DNA of 64,000 bases. Source: Arenimonas daejeonensis. GTDB lineage: Bacteria > Pseudomonadota > Gammaproteobacteria > Xanthomonadales > Xanthomonadaceae. The position numbers and the translations under genes are program-made. The stretch covers positions 186,001 through 250,000 of the forward strand of contig NZ_CP042453.1 in the NCBI RefSeq assembly GCF_007993735.1, written 5' to 3'. Shown in pieces: positions 38,551 through 46,239 of the stretch; position 1 is the first letter of the stretch, and every line of letters starts with the position of its first letter. The notes beneath the pieces were generated by a model. It was not told the DNA's origin, made no database searches, and was given only the letters and a program-made list of their open reading frames with translations.

Positions 38551-40316
38551 TCGCCGCGCTTTCCGGATTCACCGCCACGCTCGGCTGGGCGCTGGTGCAT
38601 TTCCTCTGGCAGGGGCTGCTGGTCGGGCTGGCCGCCGCACTGGCGCTGGCGCTGCTGGGCAATGCCCGGCCCCAGCTGCGTTATGCCGTGGCCTGCGCGG
38701 CGCTGGCGCTGTGCCTGGTACTGCCGGTGGCTACGGTACTGCGCGGAACGACGGCGGTCGACGCGCCGTCGGTCTTGCTGGTTGCGGGCGATGGCGCCGC
38801 CCCCGGCACCGCAGGCGTGGTCGAACGCCTGCGCCAGCCGATCGTCGAGAACAGCCGCGCATGGCGCGTACGACTGCAGCCCTGGCTTCCCGGCATCGTC
38901 GCGCTCTGGTCGCTGGGCACCGGCCTGTTCGCGCTGCGCATGGCCCTGGGCCTGGCCTGGGTCGCGCGCGCCGCCGGTCCCGGCCATGGCCGCACGCATC
39001 CCTATTGGCAGGCGCAGCTCGATGCGCTGGCCGAACGTATGGAACTGCCGCGGCGCGTGCTGCTGCGCGTGGTGGACGAACTCGACGGACCGGTCGTGGC
39101 GCGCATCTGGCGCCCGGTGGTGATCGTGCCGGCCGCGCTGGTCGCCCGCCTGCCCGCCGACCTGCTCGAGGCCCTGCTCGCGCACGAACTCGCGCACGTG
39201 CGCCGCCACGACTACCTGGTGAACCTGGTGCAGAGCGCGGTCGAAGCGCTGCTGTTCTACCACCCGGTCGTGTGGTGGCTGTCGCGCCGCATCCGCATCG
39301 AACGCGAGCAGATCGCCGACGACCTGGCCGCCCAGGCCCTGGGCGAACCGCGCCGGCTCGCGCTCGCGCTCAACGAACTGGCGCAATTCCGCGCCCCCAC
39401 CCCGCATCTGGCGCCCGCCGCCCATGGAGGTCAACTCATGTCCCGCATCCAACGCCTTGTCCGTCCGCGCAAGCAGACGCTCAGCTGGAAACTCGCCCTG
39501 CCCATCCTCGCGCTCAGCGCCGCCGGCATGACGGTGTTCGCGCAGGGCCATGCCGCCGTTGCCGCCGACGTCGTCGCGAAGGCGGAAGAGCCGACCCGTA
39601 TTTCGTTGCGCGCCGGGCAGGGCACCGACTACGCCGTGGTCGGTGAAAACGAAGAGGATTCGATCAAGTTCACCGGCCACTACGACCAGATCACCGACGT
39701 GCGCAAACTGCGCCGCGAGCTCGGCGGCAACTTCATCTGGTTCCGCCGCGACGGCCGCGCCTACGTCATCCGCGACCCGGCGCTGGTGGCCCGCGCGCGC
39801 CAGGCCTGGCAGCCGACTCAACCGGTCGGCGACAAGATGGACGCCTTGGGCGACCAGATGGAAGTGCACGGCGAGAAGATGGAAGCCATCGGCGAACGCA
39901 TGGAAAGCGCCACTGCCGGCAGCGAACCGATCAGCGCCGAGATGGAAAAGCTCGGCGAGCAGATGGGCGCACTGGGCGAACGCATCGAGCCGTTGACCGA
40001 GGCGATGCTGCGTGCCGATAACGACGCCGAGCGCGACCGGCTGAGTGCAGAGATGGACCAGGTGAGCGCGCAGATGGAGACACTGGGCGAACGCATGGAA
40101 ACCCTGGGGGCACAACTCGAGGCCGCGCATGCACCGCTGGAAGCCCTGGGCAAGGAGATGGAACTCGCCGGCAAGCCGATGGAGGACCTCGGTGCGCAGA
40201 TGGAAGTGCTGGGCAAGGAAATGGAAATCCTCAGCGACGCCGCCAACCGCGAAACGCTGGGCCTGATCGACCAGGCGCTGCGCGACGGCAAGGCCGAAGC
40301 GATCGAGCGGCTCTGA
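38547..40316 (+). CDS. BlaR1/MecR1-type M56 membrane metallopeptidase with a long repetitive tail
   Basis: 589 residues. Four membrane helices lie in residues 1-125 and one near 315. The M56 zinc site is LLAHELAHVRRHDYLVN (HExxH), with the third ligand in EREQIADDLAA. No penicillin-binding sensor domain is present. Instead residues about 430-570 are an imperfect 7-residue repeat of the type M-E-x-L-G-E-x (for example GERMETLGAQLEAAHAPLEA), probably a long periplasmic coiled coil. It presumably senses envelope stress and inactivates the BlaI-type repressor encoded just before. Confidence 0.86.
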   Translation: MIAALSGFTATLGWALVHFLWQGLLVGLAAALALALLGNARPQLRYAVACAALALCLVLPVATVLRGTTAVDAPSVLLVAGDGAAPGTAGVVERLRQPIVENSRAWRVRLQPWLPGIVALWSLGTGLFALRMALGLAWVARAAGPGHGRTHPYWQAQLDALAERMELPRRVLLRVVDELDGPVVARIWRPVVIVPAALVARLPADLLEALLAHELAHVRRHDYLVNLVQSAVEALLFYHPVVWWLSRRIRIEREQIADDLAAQALGEPRRLALALNELAQFRAPTPHLAPAAHGGQLMSRIQRLVRPRKQTLSWKLALPILALSAAGMTVFAQGHAAVAADVVAKAEEPTRISLRAGQGTDYAVVGENEEDSIKFTGHYDQITDVRKLRRELGGNFIWFRRDGRAYVIRDPALVARARQAWQPTQPVGDKMDALGDQMEVHGEKMEAIGERMESATAGSEPISAEMEKLGEQMGALGERIEPLTEAMLRADNDAERDRLSAEMDQVSAQMETLGERMETLGAQLEAAHAPLEALGKEMELAGKPMEDLGAQMEVLGKEMEILSDAANRETLGLIDQALRDGKAEAIERL

Positions 40317-40342
40317 ACCGGAAACTTTTTTTCCGAAACCTA

Positions 40343-40370
40343 TTGACAGCGCGATACAAAGGCGTATCGT
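40343..40370 (+). promoter_or_regulatory. Strong sigma-70-type promoter for the RNA-repair locus
   Basis: TTGACA (40343-40348) and TATCGT (40365-40370) are separated by 16 bases. The spacer and -10 contain the partly palindromic CGATACAAAGGCGTATCG, which might bind a regulator. It lies 27 bases after the BlaR1-type stop and drives transcription toward the structured RNAs and slipin-rtcB. I found no convincing sigma-54 promoter or RtcR gene, which control rtcBA in enterobacteria. Confidence 0.7.
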
Positions 40371-40414
40371 GCGCAACCTTCGCCAATGACGGCGAAGAAA
40401 AAAGCAGAACACAC

Positions 40415-40534
40415 ATGACCCTCCGTAGCCCGCACATCGCCGACCTGCGACTTCCGAAGCCCGAAAGCTTCGGCGCGGACGAGTGCGCCCCGGCGAACCA
40501 TCGCCGGTCGCTGGACGGCGTCATTCCAGACTGA
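40415..40534 (+). CDS. Possible short leader peptide
   Basis: 39 codons from ATG 40415 to a TGA at 40532-40534. It begins MTLRSPHIADLRLPKPESFG and overlaps two hairpins (CGAAGC/GCTTCG and CCGGCGA/TCGCCGG). The ribosome site is weak. It sits between the promoter and a terminator with a competing upstream stem, as leader peptides do. It could equally be chance coding inside a structured RNA. Confidence 0.3.
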   Translation: MTLRSPHIADLRLPKPESFGADECAPANHRRSLDGVIPD

Positions 40535-40567
40535 TCCCCACGCACGGGAGATCGGTCACCCCGATTT

Positions 40568-40618
40568 CCCGAGGCCTCGCGAACGCCCTCGGGTTCCGCC
40601 CCGGGGGCGTTTTGTTTT
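40568..40618 (+). terminator. Intrinsic terminator with a mutually exclusive upstream stem (candidate attenuator)
   Basis: The terminator stem pairs 40584-40593 with 40600-40609 (10 bp, one GU pair) and is followed by TTTTGTTTT. An alternative stem pairs CCCGAGG (40568-40574) with CCTCGGG (40587-40593), which would use up most of the terminator's 5' arm. This switch layout is what a transcription attenuator needs. The transcript from the 40343 promoter would either stop here at about 240 nt or continue into the RNA array and slipin-rtcB. Confidence 0.65.
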
Positions 40619-40638
40619 GGGCGTTCGCACAGGAAAAG

Positions 40639-40772
40639 AATCGGCGATTCCCTTCCCGCCACGAAGCACCCGGACCGGCGGTCCGAGGTAACGGCGAGAT
40701 CCGCAAGACGGCGCTGGCAGCGCTGTGCCTGGGTGCTTCGGCACGGGCGGAGACGGAAGGAAACCGCGAATG
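40639..40772 (+). ncRNA. Structured RNA with a three-way junction
   Basis: A perfect 10-bp stem pairs 40662-40671 with 40731-40740. Inside are two hairpins with the same GGC loop: GGACC/GGTCC (40672-40684, one further C-G pair below) and GCGCT/AGCGC (40711-40723). Outside, CCCGCC/GGGCGG and CCTTC/GAAGG extend the closing stem. No reading frame here has coding character. I do not recognise the family. It lies about 200 bases upstream of the tRNA-like pair, on the presumed same transcript. Confidence 0.6.
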
Positions 40773-40775
40773 GAT

Positions 40776-40927
40776 CGGATCGAAGGATCCGGACGATTTG
40801 CCGCCGGGCGACCGGCGGCAGAACGGAGCAATGAACGGACGAACCACTGCGGTACGGGTTCCCAAGCCCGTCCGGTGCGCGCGGCGCTGCCGTGGCGTAT
40901 GCCCTGGCCGTCGGATCCTGCTCCGCG
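40776..40927 (+). other. Hairpin-rich spacer between the junction RNA and the tRNA-like elements
   Basis: It contains CGGATC-GAAG-GATCCG, then an 8-bp stem capped by a GCGA tetraloop of the GNRA class (40800-40819), and ACGGG/CCCGT flanking eight bases (about 40855-40872). No credible gene is present. The density of stable stems continues that of the flanking RNA elements. Confidence 0.45.
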
Positions 40928-40997
40928 ACGACGATAGCTCAGCCAGGGAGAGCAGGCGGGAAACCGCCGTGACGCCGGTTCGAATCCGGCTCGTCTT
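40928..40997 (+). ncRNA. tRNA-like element 1: tRNA fold with a GAAA tetraloop in place of the anticodon loop
   Basis: All tRNA arms are present: acceptor 40928-40934/40991-40997 (6 of 7 pairs), TA at positions 8-9, D-stem GCTC/GAGC (40937-40940, 40950-40953), and a perfect T-arm with TTCGAAT loop (40974-40990). The anticodon arm is a 5-bp stem GGCGG/CCGCC closed by GAAA, four bases instead of seven, so it cannot decode. No CCA is encoded. It looks like a tRNA mimic, comparable in idea to the tRNA-like modules of bacterial Y RNAs found near rtcB. Confidence 0.75.
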
Positions 40998-41070
40998 GTA
41001 TGGATAGCTCAGACGGTCAGAGCACAGCGCTGTGAACGCTGCGGTCGCGGGTTCGATTCCCGCTCCACAC
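40998..41070 (+). ncRNA. tRNA-like element 2: tRNA-His-like (anticodon GTG) without CCA
   Basis: It abuts element 1 with no spacer. Acceptor 40998-41004/41064-41070 pairs at 6 of 7 positions (one A-C mismatch). The D-stem is GCTC/GAGC, the anticodon stem CAGCG/CGCTG with loop CTGTGAA (anticodon GTG, His), and the T-arm GCGGG-TTCGATT-CCCGC. The base after the acceptor is C, as in tRNA-His. There is no encoded CCA and no G at -1, and the acceptor is weak, so I doubt it is the cell's working tRNA-His. It may be a mimic or an RtcB-related substrate decoy. Confidence 0.72.
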
Positions 41071-41072
41071 CA

Positions 41073-41160
41073 CTGCTTGCAAAGCAGAGAAGCAACACCG
41101 GGCGAAAGCCCAAAGGGAAACGCCCCGCGCGTGACGCGGTTCGAACCAGCACACCGGCGA
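41073..41160 (+). ncRNA. Possible third, degenerate tRNA-like/structured element
   Basis: Hairpins CTGCTT-GCA-AAGCAG (41073-41087), GGGC-GAAA-GCCC (41100-41111) and CCGCG-CGTGA-CGCGG are followed by GGTTCGAACC, a T-arm-like sequence. The GAAA-capped stem and T-loop echo element 1, but no acceptor or D-arm can be drawn. From 41161 to 41432 I see only more GC-rich stems (for example CGGAGC/GCTCCG) and no gene. Confidence 0.4.
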
Positions 41161-41432
41161 GAACAGCGACACGCACGCCGCCCACACCGGGCGGCCGCCT
41201 TCGCCAGGCGCCGGGACGCGCGGAACGCCACGCACGCGGGCCAGGACGGCCAGCATGCGCGGCGGAAAGCGCCGACCGCCGCCACGCGCACGCGGCCGGT
41301 TCCGTGCGGACCCGGCGCAGGGGCGTTCCCACTTTTTCCGGAGCAACCGCTCCGAACACGACGCGCCCGGGCGACCCGACGGCGCGGCGCGCAGACACCG
41401 GGTCGAACCATCAATCAATCAAGGAGGACGCG

Positions 41433-42551
41433 ATGTTGATGATCCGCAAGGTCGTGGTCGGCGATGCCGAGCGCGCCCTCGTTTACAGGAACCGTCGGTT
41501 CCAGCGTGTGCTGGCCCCGGGCGTGTACCGCCTCTGGGGCTTCGGCCTGCAGGTGGTCGTGCACGACCTGGCCATCGCCGAATACGCCGGCAAGGACACC
41601 GAGGCGCTGGTGCAGGCCCTGGGCGCGAAGCTGGCGGAAACCTTCCAGCTGGTCGACCTGGGCATGCAGGAGATCGGCCTGGTGCACAAGCAGGGCAAGC
41701 TGGTGGATGTGCTGTCGCCGGGCAGCCGCAAGCTGTACTGGAAGGGCCTGAGCGAGATCACCGTGCAGCGCATCGCGCTGGCCGATGGCCTCGAGGTCGA
41801 GTCCGGCATCGCCCACCGCCTGCGCCAGCTCAACGTGCTCGACAAGCTGGCGGTGGCGGTGACGGTGCCGTCGGAGTCGGCCGGCCTGCTGTTCGTGGAC
41901 GGCAAGTTCGCGCGCGTGCTGGCGCCCGGTGCGGCGAGCTTCTGGAACCTCCGGAAGAACGTCGCGGTGGATGTGGTGGACCTGCGCGTGCAGGCGATGG
42001 AAGTTTCGGGCCAGGAACTGCTGACCCGCGACAAGGTGTCGCTGCGCGTGAACCTGGCGGCCAGCGTGCGCGTGACCGACCCGGTCGCCGCGCGCAGCAA
42101 GGTGGCCAAGTACACCGACCAGGTCTATCGCGAACTGCAGTACGGCCTGCGCAAGATCGTCTCCGCCAGGTCGCTGGACGAACTGCTGGGCGACAAGGCC
42201 TCGCTGGACGCGGACATCTTCGCGTACGTGCGTGGCCAGGTGACCGGTTTCGGCGTCGAGGTGATCGGCGTCGGCATCAAGGACGTGATCCTGCCGGGTG
42301 AGATGAAGGACATCCTCAACGGGGTGGTGCAGGCGGAGAAGGCGGCCCAGGCCAACGTCATCCGTCGTCGCGAGGAGGCGAACGCCACGCGTTCCCTGCT
42401 CAACACCGCACGCCTGGTGGAGGAGAGCCCCACGCTCATGCGCCTCAAGGAACTCGAGGCACTGGAGAAGGTCACCGAGAAGATCGACAAGCTCACCGTG
42501 TTCGGCGGCCTGGACGGCGTGCTGAAGCAGCTGGTGTCGTTGAAGCAGTAA
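41433..42551 (+). CDS. Slipin (SPFH/band-7) family protein
   Basis: 372 residues from ATG 41433, with an ideal AAGGAGG ribosome site. The start MLMIRKVVVGDAERALVYRN is not a standard membrane anchor. The SPFH domain covers about 125-310 (VAVTVPSESAGLLFVDGKFA, LLTRDKVSLRVNLAASVRVT, DIFAYVRGQVTGFGVEVIGV), and the C-terminus is helical (NVIRRREEANATRSLLNTAR). Slipins scaffold membrane complexes, but genes of this type also recur next to rtcB, as here, suggesting a role in RNA-repair stress. An intrinsic terminator separates it from rtcB. Confidence 0.9.
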   Translation: MLMIRKVVVGDAERALVYRNRRFQRVLAPGVYRLWGFGLQVVVHDLAIAEYAGKDTEALVQALGAKLAETFQLVDLGMQEIGLVHKQGKLVDVLSPGSRKLYWKGLSEITVQRIALADGLEVESGIAHRLRQLNVLDKLAVAVTVPSESAGLLFVDGKFARVLAPGAASFWNLRKNVAVDVVDLRVQAMEVSGQELLTRDKVSLRVNLAASVRVTDPVAARSKVAKYTDQVYRELQYGLRKIVSARSLDELLGDKASLDADIFAYVRGQVTGFGVEVIGVGIKDVILPGEMKDILNGVVQAEKAAQANVIRRREEANATRSLLNTARLVEESPTLMRLKELEALEKVTEKIDKLTVFGGLDGVLKQLVSLKQ

Positions 42552-42554
42552 GCT

Positions 42555-42590
42555 CCGGGAGGCGGCAGGGACGCCGCTTCCCGGTTTTTT
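42555..42590 (+). terminator. Intrinsic terminator between slipin and rtcB
   Basis: CCGGGA and GCGGC (42555-42566) pair with GCCGC and TCCCGG (42573-42584), leaving one bulge, and are followed directly by TTTTTT (42585-42590). It is as strong as any terminator in the window and lies only 17 bases before the rtcB start codon. Confidence 0.85.
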
Positions 42591-42607
42591 CAAGGAAGGA
42601 AGAGGAC

Positions 42608-43828
42608 ATGAACGGACACAACTACGAACTGCTGCACGCCGAAGGCAGCCCGACCCCGATCAAGGGCTGGGTGAAGGGCGTGCCGCTGGAAGCGCAGGCG
42701 CACCGCCAGCTGCAGAACATCGCCGGCATTCCCTTCGTGGGGCCGTGGGTGGCGGTGATGCCCGACGTGCACCTGGGCAAGGGCGCGACCGTGGGTTCGG
42801 TGATCCCGACCCGTGGCGCGATCATCCCGGCGGCGGTCGGCGTGGACATCGGCTGCGGCATGGCCGCGGTGCGGACCACGCTGCACGCCAACCAGCTGCC
42901 CGACGACCTGGCGCCGATCCGCGCCTCGCTCGAGCGCGCCATCCCGGTCGGCAACGGCCGTGGCGGCGAACACTGGAAGATCCCGGACAGCGTCGGCACG
43001 CGGCTGGTGGACTCGGGGCTGGAAGCGCGGCTGCAGGCCATCCGCGCGGAGCATCCGAAGATCCGCCCGGACAAGCTGGACAAGCAGCTGGGCACGCTCG
43101 GCGGCGGCAACCACTTCATCGAACTCTGCCTCGACGAGGCCGACCAGGTGTGGGTGATGCTGCATTCGGGCTCGCGCGGCACCGGCAACCTGATCGGCAC
43201 GTACTTCATCGAGCTGGCGCGTCGCCAGCTGGAAAAGCGCGTGCTCGGTTTCCACCTGCCCGACCAGGACCTGGCCTTCTTCATGGAAGGCGAGCCGCTG
43301 TTCGAGGACTACGTGGAGGCGGTGTCGTGGGCACAGGACTACGCGCGCCACAACCGTGAGTCGATGATGGCGCGGGTGCTGCACGACCTGCGGCACAAGC
43401 TGCCGAAGTTCCAGCTGGAGAAGATGGCGGTCAATTGCCACCACAACTATGTCAACCGCGAGACCCACTTCGGCCAGGAACTTCTGGTGACCCGAAAGGG
43501 CGCCGTCAGCGCGAAAGCCGGCGAGCTGGGCATCATCCCGGGCAGCATGGGCACGCGCAGCTACATCGTGCGGGGCAAGGGCAATGCCGACAGCTTCCAC
43601 AGCTGCAGCCACGGGGCCGGCCGCGTCATGAGCCGTACCGAGGCCAGGCAGCGGATCACGCTGAAGGAGCACCGGGAAGCAACCGCCCACGTCGAGTGCC
43701 GCAAGGACGCCAGCGTGGTGGACGAATCCCCCGCCGCCTACAAGTCCATCGACGCGGTCATGGCCGCGCAGTCGGACCTGGTGGAGGTGGTGCACACGCT
43801 GCGGCAGGTGGTCTGCATCAAGGGTTGA
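42608..43828 (+). CDS. rtcB: RtcB RNA ligase
   Basis: 406 residues (E. coli 408). Metal and nucleotide sites are visible: MPDVHLGKGATVGSVIPTRG, VGVDIGCGMAAVR (Asp, Cys ligands), GGGNHFIELCLDE, LHSGSRGTGN, VNCHHNYVNRE, and SFHSCSHGAGRVMSR with the histidine that becomes guanylylated. It joins RNA 2',3'-cyclic phosphate ends to 5'-OH ends using GTP and Mn2+, repairing broken tRNA and rRNA. No rtcA, rtcR or archease gene is visible nearby. Two tRNA-like RNAs lie upstream on the same strand. Confidence 0.96.
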   Translation: MNGHNYELLHAEGSPTPIKGWVKGVPLEAQAHRQLQNIAGIPFVGPWVAVMPDVHLGKGATVGSVIPTRGAIIPAAVGVDIGCGMAAVRTTLHANQLPDDLAPIRASLERAIPVGNGRGGEHWKIPDSVGTRLVDSGLEARLQAIRAEHPKIRPDKLDKQLGTLGGGNHFIELCLDEADQVWVMLHSGSRGTGNLIGTYFIELARRQLEKRVLGFHLPDQDLAFFMEGEPLFEDYVEAVSWAQDYARHNRESMMARVLHDLRHKLPKFQLEKMAVNCHHNYVNRETHFGQELLVTRKGAVSAKAGELGIIPGSMGTRSYIVRGKGNADSFHSCSHGAGRVMSRTEARQRITLKEHREATAHVECRKDASVVDESPAAYKSIDAVMAAQSDLVEVVHTLRQVVCIKG

Positions 43829-43833
43829 ACCGG

Positions 43834-43861
43834 CGCCGCCCCGGAAGGGGCGGCGTTTTTT
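43834..43861 (+). terminator. Rho-independent terminator after rtcB
   Basis: A 9-bp stem (43834-43842 with 43847-43855) around a GGAA tetraloop is followed by six T, five bases after the rtcB stop. Confidence 0.9.
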
Positions 43862-43916
43862 GTTCTCACGCGACAAGGTGGACTGGCACACTCTGCCCAT
43901 CCCCATGGAGTCCGCC

Positions 43917-45447
43917 ATGACCCTTTCGCGCGCCTTGCTCGTCCTCCTTCTTGCCATTGCGGGCACCGGGGCCCAGGCCGGCGAAAAGACGCTGTCGAAC
44001 TTCAGTCCCTGGGAAAAACCACTGCCGAACAGTGAAAGCGATCCGCTCCGGCATGCGATCGTGGAAGCCTGGGGTGCGCTCGATCGTGGCGATGCCGCGG
44101 CCGCCGCGGCGTCCTTCGACACCATCCTGGCCGATCCCCGCCTCGCGACCCAACCGGACAACTGGCAGCGTGATGTGCTCGCCGGCGCGGGAACCGCCGC
44201 CTTGCAGCTGGACCGCAACGATGTCGCCCTGCGCCATTTCCGCGCCGCCACGGCAAGCCCCGCGAACACGGCCTACGACTGGCAGCATCTGGTGCTTCTC
44301 GAATATCTGGACGACCGCCTGGAGCCAGCGGCCCAGGCACTGCACACGCTGGCGACCCGCTGGCCCGAAACCGCCAGGGACACCAACAAGGTCCTGGTCG
44401 GGCAGTTGATCTATCGGCTGTCGGCCTCCACGGCCATCAGCGGCGAAATGATCGAGGCGATGCTGCAGGCCGGCTGGACCCCCGACGTCGGGGGCGAGAG
44501 CAGCGTGGCGTACCGGCTTGCACTGGCGCAGGTGATCGCCGGCCGTCGCGATGCCGCACGCCGGACCCTGGAGGCAGTGGACGACCCGGATTCCCTCTTG
44601 ATGGTGCGCGCCGACCTGCGCTTCGACGGGTTGTACGAGGTCTCGGACCTGCGCTGGGACGTGGGCGCGGCGGCCCGGCGCCGCGTGTCGGACCTGCGTG
44701 CCGAGGCGATCCTGGCGCCGGAACAGCTCGAACCAGTGTCGGCGCTTGCCAATGCGATGCTGGTGGTGGGCGACCACGAAGACCTGATCGCCATGGTCGA
44801 CGAGGTCAAGGCCACGCTCGCGCAGGCGACCGCAGGCAAGCCGCCCTATCGCGACGCCGGTGAACATCTGCCCTGGCTGCTGAACACGCGCTCGATCGCG
44901 TTGCTCCGGCTCGGCCGCTTCGACGAAGCCCTTGCCCAGCTAGTGGAGGCGGCCAGCCAGCCCGAGTACGGCCAGCCCAACGTCAGCCAGGTGCTGAACC
45001 CTGGGGGTGCTGCAGTGCGCGATGCAGCGGCCGGACGAGGCGCTTTCCACCCTGGAACGCGCCGGCGCGATGAGCGGCTACGGCCGCATGGTGATGACCC
45101 TCGTGCAGCAATGCGCTGCGATCCAGAAGAACGACCGGCAGGCCGCCGATACCGCATTGGCGACCTTGCGCAGGGAATACGCCGAGTCTCCCGGCGTGCT
45201 GCTGGAAGGCCTGCTGCGCGTGGGCCGGCTGGACGAAGCCGCCAAGGTCCAGATCGCTTGGCTGGACTCGACCGACCGCCGTGGCGAAGCCCTGGCATCG
45301 GTGCAGGACTACCGCGACGTCCCGAAGCTGCCCGGCGAGTTCGAACACGACGCCCATCTAGAGCAACTGCTGGCCCGTGACGACGTGCAGGCCGCGATCC
45401 GCCGCGCGGGCCGGGTGCTGTCCGTGCCCATCTACTCCCTCGAGTAA
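43917..45447 (+). CDS. Secreted helical-repeat (TPR-like) protein of unknown function (frameshift near 44999)
   Basis: About 509 residues after correction. The start at 43917 follows GGAG and gives a clear signal peptide (MTLSRALLVLLLAIAGTGAQ). The rest is tandem helix pairs with TPR-like spacing (AWGALDRGDAAAAAASFDTI, NTRSIALLRLGRFDEALAQL, MQRPDEALSTLERAGAMSGY). Removing one C from AACCCTGGG gives QVLNLGVLQCAMQ. It is probably a periplasmic protein-interaction scaffold. It begins 55 bases after the rtcB terminator, so it is an independent unit. Confidence 0.75.
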
Positions 45448-45492
45448 GGCAAGGGCTATCATTCGCCTCCCCGACCACACCCGGATCCGAAC

Positions 45493-45729
45493 ATGAGTGA
45501 CACCCCTCCCGACCGCCTCTCCGTCAACCCGCGCAGCCCGCACTACGACGCGGCAGTGCTCGAACGTGGCATCGGCGTGCGCTTCAACGGCACCGAGCGC
45601 CACAACGTCGAGGAATACTGCATCAGCGAAGGCTGGGTGCGGCTGCCGGTGGGCAAGTCGCTCGACCGGCATGGCAACGCCATGACCATGAAGGCCAACG
45701 GCACCGTCGAGGTCTGGTTCCTGACCTGA
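45493..45729 (+). CDS. DUF3297 family protein
   Basis: 78 residues, the full family length. The sequence DRLSVNPRSPHYDAAVLERG and GWVRLPVGKSLDRHGNAMTM are typical of DUF3297, a small cytoplasmic proteobacterial family of unknown function, sometimes labelled glutathione peroxidase without evidence. It is followed 45 bases later by the DoxX gene. Confidence 0.9.
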   Translation: MSDTPPDRLSVNPRSPHYDAAVLERGIGVRFNGTERHNVEEYCISEGWVRLPVGKSLDRHGNAMTMKANGTVEVWFLT

Positions 45730-45774
45730 CCGGGACCGTATGATCGGGTCGTCACCATTCAAACCGGAGCGGCC

Positions 45775-46168
45775 ATGAACCAGAACCACCAGGACCTCGG
45801 CAAGCTGATCCTGCGTCTTTCGCTCGGCCTGTTCGTGCTGCTGCACGGCGTGGCCAAGATCACCGGCGGCATCGGCTTCATCACCCAGGTCGTGCAGGGC
45901 GCCGGCCTGCCGGGTTTCGTCGCCTACGGCGTCTATATCGGCGAGATCGTCGCACCGATCCTGGTCATCCTCGGCCTGCATGCCCGCATCGGCGCGGCGG
46001 TGGTCGCGGTGAACATGCTGTTCGCCATCTTCGGGATTGCATTCGGCCGAGCTGTTCGCGCTGGGCCAGACCGGCGGCTGGGCGCTGGAGCTGCAGGGCA
46101 TGTTCCTGTTCGGCGCCATCGCGATCGCGCTGATGGGCCCGGGCCGCTTCAGCGTCAACAACAAGTAG
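45775..46168 (+). CDS. DoxX-family membrane protein (frameshift near 46050)
   Basis: About 130 residues after correction, normal for DoxX. Four membrane helices: LILRLSLGLFVLLHGVAKIT (with the conserved His-Gly), VYIGEIVAPILVILGL, a third near residue 75, and LQGMFLFGAIAIALMGPGRF. An extra C at TTCGGCCGAGCTG breaks the frame; removing it gives GIAFGELFALGQTGGWALEL and a TAG at 46166-46168. DoxX proteins are linked to quinone and redox stress, but the role is unclear. Confidence 0.84.
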
Positions 46169-46187
46169 CCCTGGCGGCAGCCGGAAG

Positions 46188-46214
46188 AAAAACGGCGGGG
46201 CTTTCGCCCCGCCG
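46188..46214 (-). terminator. Rho-independent terminator for the fasciclin gene
   Basis: A 9-bp GC stem (46193-46201 with 46206-46214) around TTTC is followed by five T on the minus strand, 25 bases after the fasciclin stop. Confidence 0.85.
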
Positions 46215-46239
46215 CAACCGTGCGTCCCTGCAGCGGTGC

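Noticed and set aside
40998-41070. Calling this a normal tRNA-His gene
   Set aside because: The anticodon arm fits, but the acceptor has a mismatch, there is no CCA or G-1, and it abuts a clearly non-decoding tRNA mimic with no spacer.
40521-41414. 297-codon minus-strand open frame in the RNA locus
   Set aside because: No domain, no ribosome site, biased Arg/Ser/Ala composition, and it lies opposite tRNA-like and hairpin elements.
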